DNA of 64,000 bases, taken from contig NZ_JACICD010000001.1 in NCBI RefSeq assembly GCF_014195655.1, forward strand, positions 94,994 through 158,993, in the 5' to 3' direction. The notes beneath the pieces were generated by a model. The model did no database searches. It was given only the letters and a program-made list of their open reading frames with translations, and was not told where the DNA came from. This DNA is from Ancylobacter tetraedralis. Its GTDB lineage: Bacteria; Pseudomonadota; Alphaproteobacteria; Rhizobiales; Xanthobacteraceae. Positions within the stretch are counted from its first letter, which is position 1. Every line of letters starts with the position of its first letter. The position numbers and the translations under genes were made by a program. This document shows positions 55,437 through 63,168 of the stretch, one piece after another.

Positions 55437-55508
55437 GATGCTCCCCGCGTCCCGCGCCGGCATTCCATCGGCGGGCGTCATGCCTGTTCTTTCTGCATTA
55501 AAAACAGA

Positions 55509-55539
55509 TTGACAGCCCCCGTCCAGCATGGACACCTAT
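55509..55539 (+). promoter_or_regulatory. Candidate promoter with operator palindrome
   Basis: A TTGACA -35 at 55509-55514 is followed by the perfect dyad GTCCA-GCA-TGGAC at 55521-55533 and an ACCTAT -10-like hexamer at 55534-55539 (spacer 19). A dyad between -35 and -10 is typical of a repressor site. It lies in the gap between the GntR gene and the divergent dehydrogenase. Confidence 0.5.
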
Positions 55540-55676
55540 CTCGGGAAATTTCTTCCAACAACTTGCCCGTACAGGGAATTCGGACAGGCGGCGGCTTCCC
55601 GCCGGGCAGGCGCCCCGGGGAAGTTCGCCACGATAGCCTCTCCTCCCGGCCGGGCACCGCATGAGGTGTGTCCCGC

Positions 55677-56804
55677 GTGAGCCTTCGCATCATCCAGTTC
55701 GGCACCAGCCGCTTCCTTCAGGCCCATGTCGACCTCTTCGTGCACGAGGCGCGCGAGGCGGGCCAGGATATCGGGCCCATCGCCATCGTGCAGGCCTCCG
55801 GCTCGGCGGATCGCGCGGGGCGGGTCGCCGCCTTCGGGCGCCCGGAAGGCTTCCCCGTGCGCATTCGCGGCATCGTGGACGGCGCGCCGTCCGAGCGCGA
55901 GGTGCAGGTCCGCTCGGTCGATCGCGGCCTGTCGGCGGGCGCGGACTGGGCGGCGATCACGGCGCTGTTCGCGCAGGAGGCGGGGCTGGTCATCTCCAAC
56001 ATGGGCGATTCCGGCTATCGCGTCGCGCCGGAGGACGAGACGCCGGCGCTGCTGTCCGGTGCCGTGCCGGTCTCCTTCCCGGGCAAGCTGATGGCGCTTC
56101 TTCACCAGCGCTGGGCCGCCGACGGCGCACCGCTGATCGTGCTGCCCTGCGAATTGATCAACCGCAATGGCGAGGTGCTGGCCGGCGCGGTACGCACGCT
56201 CGCGGCTGCCAGCGGGGCCCCGGCCGCGTTCGCGGCGTGGATCGAGAGTTCGGTGATCTTCGCCAACACGCTGGTCGACCGCATCGTCTCCGAGCCCATC
56301 GAGCCGGTCGGCGCCGTCGCCGAGCCCTATGCGCTATGGGCGATCGAGCGCCAGCCGGGGCTGGAACTGCCCTTCACTCACCCCTCGGTCGTGCTGACGG
56401 ACGATCTCGAGCCGTTCGAGCGGCTGAAGCTGCACATTCTCAATCTCGGCCACACTGTGCTCGCCGATATCTGGGCGCGCGAGGGGCGCCCAGCGGGCGA
56501 GACCGTGCGGGAAATCCTCGCCGATGACGGGGTACGCGCGCGGCTCGATGCCATCTATGCCGGGGAAGTGGTGCCGGGATTCGCCACCCACGGCATGGAG
56601 GAGGACGCCCGCGCCTATGTCGGCGTCACGCTGGACCGTTTCCGCAATCCGTTCCTCGATCACCGCATCGCCGACATCGCGCAGAATCACGGCCTGAAGA
56701 TCGAGCGGCGCATCGGCGCGTTCCGCGACTGGATCATGGGGCGTCCCGGCGCGCCGGCCACGCCCGCGCTCGACGCGATCCTCGCGCGGCATTCGGCCGG
56801 CTGA
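55677..56804 (+). CDS. Mannitol/uronate dehydrogenase family protein (UxaB-like)
   Basis: A 375-residue polyol-specific long-chain dehydrogenase-like protein (tagaturonate/fructuronate reductase group). N-terminal Rossmann region IIQFGTSRFLQAHVDLF, and the family catalytic K-x4-N-x2-H motif in LKLHILNLGHTVLADI. An NAD(P)-dependent keto-sugar acid reductase is the best guess; substrate not known. I chose GTG 55677, which has GAGG ten bases upstream; GTG 55668 is in frame too. It converges on the fuconate dehydratase gene. Confidence 0.82.
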   Translation: MSLRIIQFGTSRFLQAHVDLFVHEAREAGQDIGPIAIVQASGSADRAGRVAAFGRPEGFPVRIRGIVDGAPSEREVQVRSVDRGLSAGADWAAITALFAQEAGLVISNMGDSGYRVAPEDETPALLSGAVPVSFPGKLMALLHQRWAADGAPLIVLPCELINRNGEVLAGAVRTLAAASGAPAAFAAWIESSVIFANTLVDRIVSEPIEPVGAVAEPYALWAIERQPGLELPFTHPSVVLTDDLEPFERLKLHILNLGHTVLADIWAREGRPAGETVREILADDGVRARLDAIYAGEVVPGFATHGMEEDARAYVGVTLDRFRNPFLDHRIADIAQNHGLKIERRIGAFRDWIMGRPGAPATPALDAILARHSAG

Positions 56805-56816
56805 CGGATCGGCGAA

Positions 56817-56843
56817 ACGGGCGGCGTCTGAAGCGCCGCCCGT
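56817..56843. terminator. Hairpin between convergent genes
   Basis: ACGGGCGGCG pairs perfectly with CGCCGCCCGT across a seven-base loop, 12 bases past the UxaB-like stop. It can serve both convergent transcripts. Confidence 0.65.
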
Positions 56844-56875
56844 CCGTTCACGTGCAACAAGGGCGATCGCCGCGC

Positions 56876-58174
56876 TCAGGCCGCGGAAGGCTGCGCCTCC
56901 GGCACATGCGCGAAGGCCTTCAGCGTTTCCGGCTTCATCTCGATCGAGAAGCCCGGCCGTTGGGGCGGCATGTAGGCGGCATTCTCGATCACGCAGGGGT
57001 CGAGGAAGTGCTCGTGCAGATGGTCGACATATTCGATCACCCGGCCTTCCCTCGTGCCGGACACGGCGACATAGTCGATCATCGACAGGTGCTGCACATA
57101 TTCGCACAGGCCGACGCCGCCGGCATGGGGCCACACCGGCAGCCCGTACTTCGCCGCGACCAGAAGCACCGCCAGCACCTCGTTGAGCCCGCCCATGCGG
57201 CATGAGTCGATCTGCACCACGTCGATGGCGCCTTCGGCGATGAACTGCTTGAACATGATGCGGTTCTGGCACATCTCGCCAGTGGCCACCTTCACCGGCG
57301 CCACCGCCTCGCGGATCTTGCGGTGGCCAGCGACGTCGTCGGGGCTGGTCGGCTCCTCGATGAAGAACGGGTTGGCGAAGGAAAGCTGCTTCACCCAGTC
57401 GATGGCCTGGCCGACCTCCCACACCTGGTTGGCGTCGATCATCAGGTAACGGTCCGGCCCGATCACCTCGCGGGCGATGGTGAGGCGGCGGATGTCGTCC
57501 TCGAGGTCGCGTCCGACCTTCATCTTCACATGGTTGAAGCCGGCATCGATCGCCTCATGGCAGAGGCGCCGGAGTTTCGCGTCGTCATAACCAAGCCAGC
57601 CGGCCGAGGTGGTGTAGCAGGCGTAGCCCTCGCGCTCGAGAATGGCGATGCGCTCGGCCTTGCCCGATTCCGCCTGGCGCAGGATGGTCAGCGCGTCGTC
57701 GCGGTCGAGCACGTCTGTGAGGTAGCGGTAGTCGACGATGTCGGCGATTTCCTCGGGCGAGAGGTCGGCGACGAGCCGCCAGACCGGCTTGCCGGCCTGC
57801 TTGGCGAGCAGGTCCCAGAACGCGTTGACCACGGCGCCGGTGGCAAGGTGCATGGCGCCCTTTTCCGGGCCGATCCAGCGCAGCTGGCTGTCGCTGGTCA
57901 GGTGCCGCCAGAACTTGCCCGGCGCGGCGCGTACCTCGTCGAGATCGGTGCCGACCACCAGATGGCGCATGGCGAGGATCGCCATGCAGCAGATGTCGTT
58001 GCCGCGCCCGATGGTGAAGGTGAGCCCGTGCCCCTTCAGCGCGGGATCATCCGTCTCCAGGATGACATAGGCCGCCGAGTAATCCGGATCGGGGTTCATC
58101 GCGTCCGAGCCATCGAGCGCGTGCGAGGTGGGAAAGCGCAGGTCGATGACCCGCATGTCGGTGATTTTCGCCAT
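56876..58174 (-). CDS. L-fuconate dehydratase
   Basis: A 432-residue enolase-superfamily acid-sugar dehydratase that turns L-fuconate into 2-keto-3-deoxy-L-fuconate. The N-terminal capping domain shows ITDMRVIDLRFPTSHALDGSDAMNPDPDYSAAYV, typical of fuconate dehydratase. The barrel has the KxK base in NHVKMKVGRD, metal ligands in MIDANQVW, FFIEEPTSPDD and VATGEMCQNR, and the His/Asp region in PHAGGVGLCEY. GGGAGG precedes the ATG. It is the last gene of the cluster. Confidence 0.93.
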   Translation of the reverse strand: MAKITDMRVIDLRFPTSHALDGSDAMNPDPDYSAAYVILETDDPALKGHGLTFTIGRGNDICCMAILAMRHLVVGTDLDEVRAAPGKFWRHLTSDSQLRWIGPEKGAMHLATGAVVNAFWDLLAKQAGKPVWRLVADLSPEEIADIVDYRYLTDVLDRDDALTILRQAESGKAERIAILEREGYACYTTSAGWLGYDDAKLRRLCHEAIDAGFNHVKMKVGRDLEDDIRRLTIAREVIGPDRYLMIDANQVWEVGQAIDWVKQLSFANPFFIEEPTSPDDVAGHRKIREAVAPVKVATGEMCQNRIMFKQFIAEGAIDVVQIDSCRMGGLNEVLAVLLVAAKYGLPVWPHAGGVGLCEYVQHLSMIDYVAVSGTREGRVIEYVDHLHEHFLDPCVIENAAYMPPQRPGFSIEMKPETLKAFAHVPEAQPSAA

Positions 58175-58204
58175 GGCGATGCCTCCCGGAGCGGTGAGCG
58201 CGGA

Positions 58205-59050
58205 TCAGAGGTCGGGAACGAAGGTCTGTTTCTGCGACCCCAGCATCTCGATGCCGAGTTCGACCACGTCACCGGCCTTGAGGTAGCGCGGCGGCTTGAA
58301 ACCGAGGCCGACGCCGGGAGGCGTGCCGGTGGAGATGATGTCGCCGGGGTGCAGCGACATGAACTGGCTGAGATAGGAGACGAGATAGGCGGCGCCGAAC
58401 ACCATCGTCTTGGTCGAGCCGTTCTGCAGCGTCTCGCCATTGACCTTCAGCCACATGGCGAGGTTCTGCGGATCGGGCACCTCGTCCCTCGTCGCCAGCC
58501 ACGGGCCGATCGGGCCGAAGCCGTCGCAGGACTTGCCCTTGGTCCACTGGCCGAAACGCTCCAGCTGGAAGCCGCGCTCGGAGACGTCGTGGCACACGCA
58601 ATAGCCGGCGACATAATCGAGCGCCTCGGCCTCGGAAACATATTTGGCGGTCTTGCCGATGACGATGGCAAGCTCGACCTCCCAATCGGTCTTGTCCGAG
58701 CCGCGCGGGATCGGCACGTCGTCATTCGGGCCGGCAATGGCCGAGGTCGCCTTCATGAAGACCACCGGCTCCGGCGGCACCTCCATGCCGGATTCGGCGG
58801 CATGGTCGGAGAAGTTGAGCCCGATGCAGACGAACTTGCCCGTTCCGGCGACGCAGGGGCCGAGGCGGGTTCCCTCCGCCACCAGCGGCAGGCTCGGGAT
58901 GTCGAGCGACGAGAGTTCCGCCAGCGCCGCCGGATCGAGCGTGGCTCCGGCAATGTCGCCGACATGGGCGGAGAGGTCGCGGATCCGGCCCTGCGCGTCG
59001 ATCAGGCCCGGCTTCTCCTGGCCCTTTTCCCCGTAGCGTACGAGTTTCAT
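58205..59050 (-). CDS. FAH family hydrolase, probable 2,4-diketo-3-deoxy-L-fuconate hydrolase
   Basis: A 281-residue fumarylacetoacetate-hydrolase-fold protein. Metal-binding segments are CIGLNFSDHAAESGMEVP, FMKATSAIAGPNDDVPIPRGSDKTDWEVELAIVIGK and LVSYLSQFMSLHPGDIISTGTPPGVG. Close relatives are named ureidoglycolate lyase or 2,4-diketo-3-deoxy-L-fuconate hydrolase; the second fits the neighbours and would give pyruvate and lactate. Start ATG 59050 was picked at MKLVRYGEKGQEKPG. Confidence 0.88.
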   Translation of the reverse strand: MKLVRYGEKGQEKPGLIDAQGRIRDLSAHVGDIAGATLDPAALAELSSLDIPSLPLVAEGTRLGPCVAGTGKFVCIGLNFSDHAAESGMEVPPEPVVFMKATSAIAGPNDDVPIPRGSDKTDWEVELAIVIGKTAKYVSEAEALDYVAGYCVCHDVSERGFQLERFGQWTKGKSCDGFGPIGPWLATRDEVPDPQNLAMWLKVNGETLQNGSTKTMVFGAAYLVSYLSQFMSLHPGDIISTGTPPGVGLGFKPPRYLKAGDVVELGIEMLGSQKQTFVPDL

Positions 59051-59075
59051 GATGTTGTCCCTGTCGAAAAGCGGA

Positions 59076-59807
59076 TCAGAGCGACCAGCCGCCATCGATG
59101 GCGAAGGCCTGCCCGGTCGTGTAGGTGGCGCCGGCGAGATGGACCGCGAGATCGGCGATCTCTTCCGGCGTGCCGATGCGCCCGATCGGCTGGCGGGCGA
59201 TGAAGGCGGCGCGGGTGGTCTCGTAGTCGCCCTGCGCCTTCAGCCGGTCCTGCAGCGAGGGGCTCTCCACCGTGCCGGGGCAGATGGCGTTGCAGCGGAT
59301 GTTGTGCCCGACATAATCGGCGGCCACCGACTTGGTCAGGCCGATCACCGCCGCCTTGGTGACGCTGTAGGCGAAGCGGTTCGGCACGCCCTTCACCGAG
59401 GAGGCGACCGAGGACATGTTGATGATGGCGCCCTCGCGCCGCTCGATCATGCCCGGCAGCACGGCGCGCAGGGTGCGGACCATCGACTTGACGTTGAGGT
59501 CGAAGGCGAAATCGAGGTCGCCGTCCTTCATGTCGAGAATGCTGCCGGGATGCACCACGCCGGCGCAGTTGAACAGCACGTCGACCGCGCCGATGCCGGC
59601 GATGAAGTCGGCCACCGCGGCCCCGTCCAGCACGTCGAGCCGCGCGGTGGTCAGGCGATCGGAGGCCGGGAGTTCGGCCAGCAGCGCCGCGTTGATGTCG
59701 GTGGCGTAAACCGTGGCGCCGGCGGCCAGGAAGCCGAGCACGCTCGCCCGGCCGATGCCCTGCGCACTGGCGGTGACGAGGACTTTCTTGCCCTCAAGCT
59801 TGGCCAT
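59076..59807 (-). CDS. SDR oxidoreductase, probable 2-keto-3-deoxy-L-fuconate dehydrogenase
   Basis: A 243-residue short-chain dehydrogenase. Cofactor motif VTASAQGIGRA, NCAG structural motif, catalytic Ser in INMSSVASS and YSVTK (Tyr/Lys). Asp in YATDINAA suggests NAD preference. In this cluster it should oxidise 2-keto-3-deoxy-L-fuconate at C4. The C-terminal GQAFAIDGGWSL is typical of the family. Confidence 0.88.
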   Translation of the reverse strand: MAKLEGKKVLVTASAQGIGRASVLGFLAAGATVYATDINAALLAELPASDRLTTARLDVLDGAAVADFIAGIGAVDVLFNCAGVVHPGSILDMKDGDLDFAFDLNVKSMVRTLRAVLPGMIERREGAIINMSSVASSVKGVPNRFAYSVTKAAVIGLTKSVAADYVGHNIRCNAICPGTVESPSLQDRLKAQGDYETTRAAFIARQPIGRIGTPEEIADLAVHLAGATYTTGQAFAIDGGWSL

Positions 59808-59849
59808 GGCGAAACTCCTTCATGCGTTCATCGTTCAGTCGGGCATCGT

Positions 59850-60179
59850 TCAGTCAAGGTGGAAGACTTCGTCCATCGTGGCCCACCATTCGCCCTCGGC
59901 CCGGGTGGGGAGGGGACGCTGGCAGGGAATGGTCAGCTTCCACCATTCCTGATTCGTCGGGTCGGCGGCGATCCTGGCCATGTCGGCTGCGAAATCATCG
60001 CCGTGATATTCCCAGGTGCCGAACAGGATGTTCTCCGGTTCGCGCAGGAAGATCGTGTAGTTGCGGATATGGCTGGCGGTGAGACGCGCGAGCACCTCCG
60101 GCCACACGGAGGCGTGCAACTCCTTGTAGGTCTCGACCATGTCGGGTTCGAGCCCGATCATCATTCCCATGCGCTGCAT
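59850..60179 (-). CDS. L-rhamnose/L-fucose mutarotase family protein
   Basis: A 109-residue RhaM-like (DUF718) mutarotase that interconverts anomers of a 6-deoxyhexose. Signature parts are GLEPDMVETYKELHASVWPEVL, NYTIFLREPENILFGTWEYHGDDF and TNQEWWKLTIPCQRPL. ATG 60179 follows GAGGA by nine bases; a GTG at 60194 overlapping the dehydrogenase stop is less likely. It lies between the SDR and MDR genes. Confidence 0.92.
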   Translation of the reverse strand: MQRMGMMIGLEPDMVETYKELHASVWPEVLARLTASHIRNYTIFLREPENILFGTWEYHGDDFAADMARIAADPTNQEWWKLTIPCQRPLPTRAEGEWWATMDEVFHLD

Positions 60180-60190
60180 CGCGGCCGTCC

Positions 60191-61201
60191 TCACGCCACG
60201 TCGATCATGGCCTTCACCACGCCCGCATGCGGGTCGGTGAGGGCGGCGAACTTTTCCGGCACGTCCGACAGGCGCATGCGGTGGGTGATGAGCGCGTCGG
60301 GCACCTCGCCGGCGCGGATCGCCGCCATCACCCGCTCGAAATCGGCCACCGTCGCGTTGCGGCTGCCGAGCAGCGAGGTCTCGCGCTTGTGGAACTCGGG
60401 ATCGGAGAACGAGATGTCGCCGGCGACGATCGACACCAGCACATAGGTGCCGCCATGGGCTATGAAGCCGAAGCCGCGTTCGATCGCCTTGGGATTGCCG
60501 GTCGCGTCGAACACCACATCGAAGAAATCGCCGCCGGTGATGGTCGCGAGTTCATCGGTATCGCCGGGCCCGAGGCGCACGGTGGAGGCGATGCCCAGAT
60601 GCGCGCGGGCAAAATCCAGCCGGTCGGCCCGCCCGTCGATCAGCGTCACCTGCGCCCCCGCGCTCCGCGCGAAGATGGCGACTGCCGCGCCGATGGGGCC
60701 GGCGCCGGCGATCAGCACCTTGTCGCCGGGCTGCGTGCGGGCGCGTGCCACGGCATGGGCGCCGATGGCGAGGAATTCGACCATCGCCGCCTGGTCCAGG
60801 GTGAGCCCCTCGGCCTTCAGCACGAACGGTTCCGGCAGGCAGATGAACTCCGCCATGCCACCGTCCCGGTGCACGCCGAGAACACCGATATTCCGGCAGC
60901 AATTGGTCTTGCCCTTCCGGCAGGCCACGCAATGGCCGCAGGAAATATAGGGCACGACGGAGACGACATCGCCGGGGCTGAGCCGGCTGCCGGCCGGCGC
61001 CTCCTCCACCGTGGCGGCCAGCTCGTGGCCCATCACGCGCGGATAGGAGAGATAGGGCTGGTTGCCGGTGAAGATGTGCAGGTCCGTGCCGCAGATGCCG
61101 ACGCGGCGCAGGCGCAGCAGCACCTCGCCCTCGCCGCGCGTGGGCCTCTCGCGTTCAATGGCCGAGAGCTTGCCCGGCGTGTCGCAGATGATGGTCAGCA
61201 T
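60191..61201 (-). CDS. Zinc-dependent MDR dehydrogenase
   Basis: A 336-residue medium-chain dehydrogenase. Catalytic zinc site: CGTD near residue 37 and GHE near 59; structural zinc Cys cluster in CGHCVACRKGKTNCC; cofactor motif AGAGPIGAAVAIFA. Close to L-threonine/galactitol/sorbitol-type dehydrogenases. In this context it may oxidise L-fucose or a related intermediate. It starts nine bases after the stop of the upstream amidohydrolase and is followed by the mutarotase gene. Confidence 0.88.
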   Translation of the reverse strand: MLTIICDTPGKLSAIERERPTRGEGEVLLRLRRVGICGTDLHIFTGNQPYLSYPRVMGHELAATVEEAPAGSRLSPGDVVSVVPYISCGHCVACRKGKTNCCRNIGVLGVHRDGGMAEFICLPEPFVLKAEGLTLDQAAMVEFLAIGAHAVARARTQPGDKVLIAGAGPIGAAVAIFARSAGAQVTLIDGRADRLDFARAHLGIASTVRLGPGDTDELATITGGDFFDVVFDATGNPKAIERGFGFIAHGGTYVLVSIVAGDISFSDPEFHKRETSLLGSRNATVADFERVMAAIRAGEVPDALITHRMRLSDVPEKFAALTDPHAGVVKAMIDVA

Positions 61202-61210
61202 GATCGTCTC

Positions 61211-62050
61211 TCAGATCGAGGCGGCCGATGGCGTGCCATCCAGCCGGTAGAAGGAAACCGCATTGGCGCCGAACACGGCGTCATGGTGCTCGGCGGGCAC
61301 GATGTCCCGGCATTGCGCGATCCAGTCGGCATAGTCGCCGGCGAGGCGCAGCACCGGCCAGTCGCTGCCGAAGATCAGCCGTCCGGGCCCGAACAGGTCG
61401 AGCAGCGTCTCCGCGTAGGGGCGCACCGTCGACGGCCCGCGTCCACCCGCCTCGGTGAGAAGGCCGGAGAGCTTGCACCAGACATTGGGCTGCGCCGCGA
61501 GCGCGGCGAGGTCGGCGCGCCAGCTGGAAATGCGCCCCTCGGTGATCGGCGGCTTGGCGCCGTGGTCGATGACGATGCGCAGCGCGGGGTAGCGCGTGGC
61601 GAGATCGAGCAGCGGACGAAGATGACGCGGCAGCACCAGCGCATCGAAGGCGAGATCATAGTCAATCATCGCCGTGATGGCGGGGGCGAGGATCGGATCG
61701 GCGATCCAGTCATCCTTGGCAATGTCCTGCAGCATCGGCCGCAATCCCTTGAGCCGGGGATGGGCGGAAAGGCGCGCGATGGCGTCGGGGGCGTGGGGCG
61801 CCTTGAAGTCCGTCCAGCCCACAACCGCCTTGATGAAGGGATGCCGATCCGCGAGGCCGAGCATGTAGGCGGTATCCGCCTCCCGCTCCATGGTCTGCAC
61901 CAGCACCGTGCCGTTGATGCCGGCCGCGGCCAGCAGCGGCTGCAGATCCTCCGGCCCGAAGTCGCGATGGATCGCCGTGAGATCGGGCGGCGGCCACTGG
62001 CCGGCCCGCTCGGCTATCCGCCAGAAATGCTGGTGAGCGTCGATGCGCAT
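61211..62050 (-). CDS. Amidohydrolase-2 family lactonase, probable L-fuconolactonase
   Basis: A 279-residue metal-dependent hydrolase of the amidohydrolase superfamily. The HxH motif is in MRIDAHQHFWR, a later His is in IVIDHGAKPPI, and the catalytic Asp in LIFGSDWPV. The overall pattern is that of L-fucono-1,5-lactonase/L-rhamnono-lactonase. It hydrolyses the lactone formed by a sugar dehydrogenase. It starts 14 bases after the stop of the aldo/keto reductase gene. Confidence 0.9.
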   Translation of the reverse strand: MRIDAHQHFWRIAERAGQWPPPDLTAIHRDFGPEDLQPLLAAAGINGTVLVQTMEREADTAYMLGLADRHPFIKAVVGWTDFKAPHAPDAIARLSAHPRLKGLRPMLQDIAKDDWIADPILAPAITAMIDYDLAFDALVLPRHLRPLLDLATRYPALRIVIDHGAKPPITEGRISSWRADLAALAAQPNVWCKLSGLLTEAGGRGPSTVRPYAETLLDLFGPGRLIFGSDWPVLRLAGDYADWIAQCRDIVPAEHHDAVFGANAVSFYRLDGTPSAASI

Positions 62051-62064
62051 GATCGCGGGTTCCG

Positions 62065-63069
62065 TCAGACAGGCACGGGAGCGCTGTCGGCGATGAGGCC
62101 GCGCTCCTTCAGCCGTGTCCAGAAGGTGGCCGGGATGGATTCCTCGAACCAGCCGATATTCGCCGTGATCTGTTCGCCATTGCGTGCGCCCGAGACGACG
62201 GTGAGCGCGGCGGGATGCGCCAGCGGGAATTGCAGCGCCGCCGCCTGCAGCGTCACGCCCTCCGCCGCGCAGGCCGCGCGCAGTGCCTCGACGCGGGCGA
62301 CGATGTCGGCCGGCGCATCGCCATAGTTGAACTTGTTGCTGCCGGCGAGAATGCCGGAATTGAAGGCGCCGGCCATGACGATGCCGATGCCGCGCGCCGC
62401 GCAGGCATCCATGAAGGAAAGGCTCGCCTGCTCCAGCAGCGTGTAGCGGCCGGCCAGCATGCAGATGTCGAGATCGGCCACCTCGATCGCCTGCTCGATG
62501 ATCTCGAATTCGTTGACGCCGAGCCCGAACGCCTTGATCGCGCCCTGCTCGCGCAAGGCCGTCAGCGCCCGGAAGCCGCCGCCGGTCGTGAGCTGGTTCC
62601 AGTAGTGCTCGTGCCGCTCGCCATGGGTGACGCGGCCGATATCGTGCACATAGAGCATGTCGGGGGCGAGGATGCCGAGGCGCTTCTGGCTGTCCTCGAA
62701 GGAGCGCAGGATGCCGTCCTGCGTGTAGTCGAATACCGGGCGGAACGGCAGCGGCTCGGCATAGCCGTCTTCCAGAGCGCCGACGCTCGGGTCCGGCGTC
62801 ATCACCCGGCCGACCTTGGTGGAGATGGCGTAGCTCGCGCGCGGATGCTCGGTCAGCATGGTGCCGAGACGCAGTTCGGAGCGGGTGAAGCCGTAGAACG
62901 GGGCGGTATCGTAATAGCGGATGCCCGCATCCCACGCGGCCTGGAAGGCGCTTGCGGATTCGGCGTAGCGGGTGACGCGGTAGAGGTTGCCCATTTGCGC
63001 ACAGCCAAGGCCCATCGCCGTGACGGCGACGGTGCTGCGGGCATGAATGCGCGGTTCGCCGACCTTCAT
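62065..63069 (-). CDS. Aldo/keto reductase, candidate L-fucose dehydrogenase
   Basis: A 334-residue aldo/keto reductase. Catalytic Asp and Tyr are in RYYDTAPFYGFTRSELRLG, Lys in YAISTKVGR and His in LYVHDIGR. It matches the group that contains D-threo-aldose 1-dehydrogenase (L-fucose dehydrogenase) and pyridoxal dehydrogenase, so it is the best candidate for the first oxidation of L-fucose. ATG 63069 was chosen; the frame extends upstream without similarity. Confidence 0.88.
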   Translation of the reverse strand: MKVGEPRIHARSTVAVTAMGLGCAQMGNLYRVTRYAESASAFQAAWDAGIRYYDTAPFYGFTRSELRLGTMLTEHPRASYAISTKVGRVMTPDPSVGALEDGYAEPLPFRPVFDYTQDGILRSFEDSQKRLGILAPDMLYVHDIGRVTHGERHEHYWNQLTTGGGFRALTALREQGAIKAFGLGVNEFEIIEQAIEVADLDICMLAGRYTLLEQASLSFMDACAARGIGIVMAGAFNSGILAGSNKFNYGDAPADIVARVEALRAACAAEGVTLQAAALQFPLAHPAALTVVSGARNGEQITANIGWFEESIPATFWTRLKERGLIADSAPVPV

Positions 63070-63168
63070 GATGATGCGTATCCGTTTCGGGAAGGGCCGG
63101 ACGCAGCAGGGACGCAGCGTCCGGCAAGTCACGGGGAACAGGGAGCGTGGGCCCGCAGAGGAGGCGGG

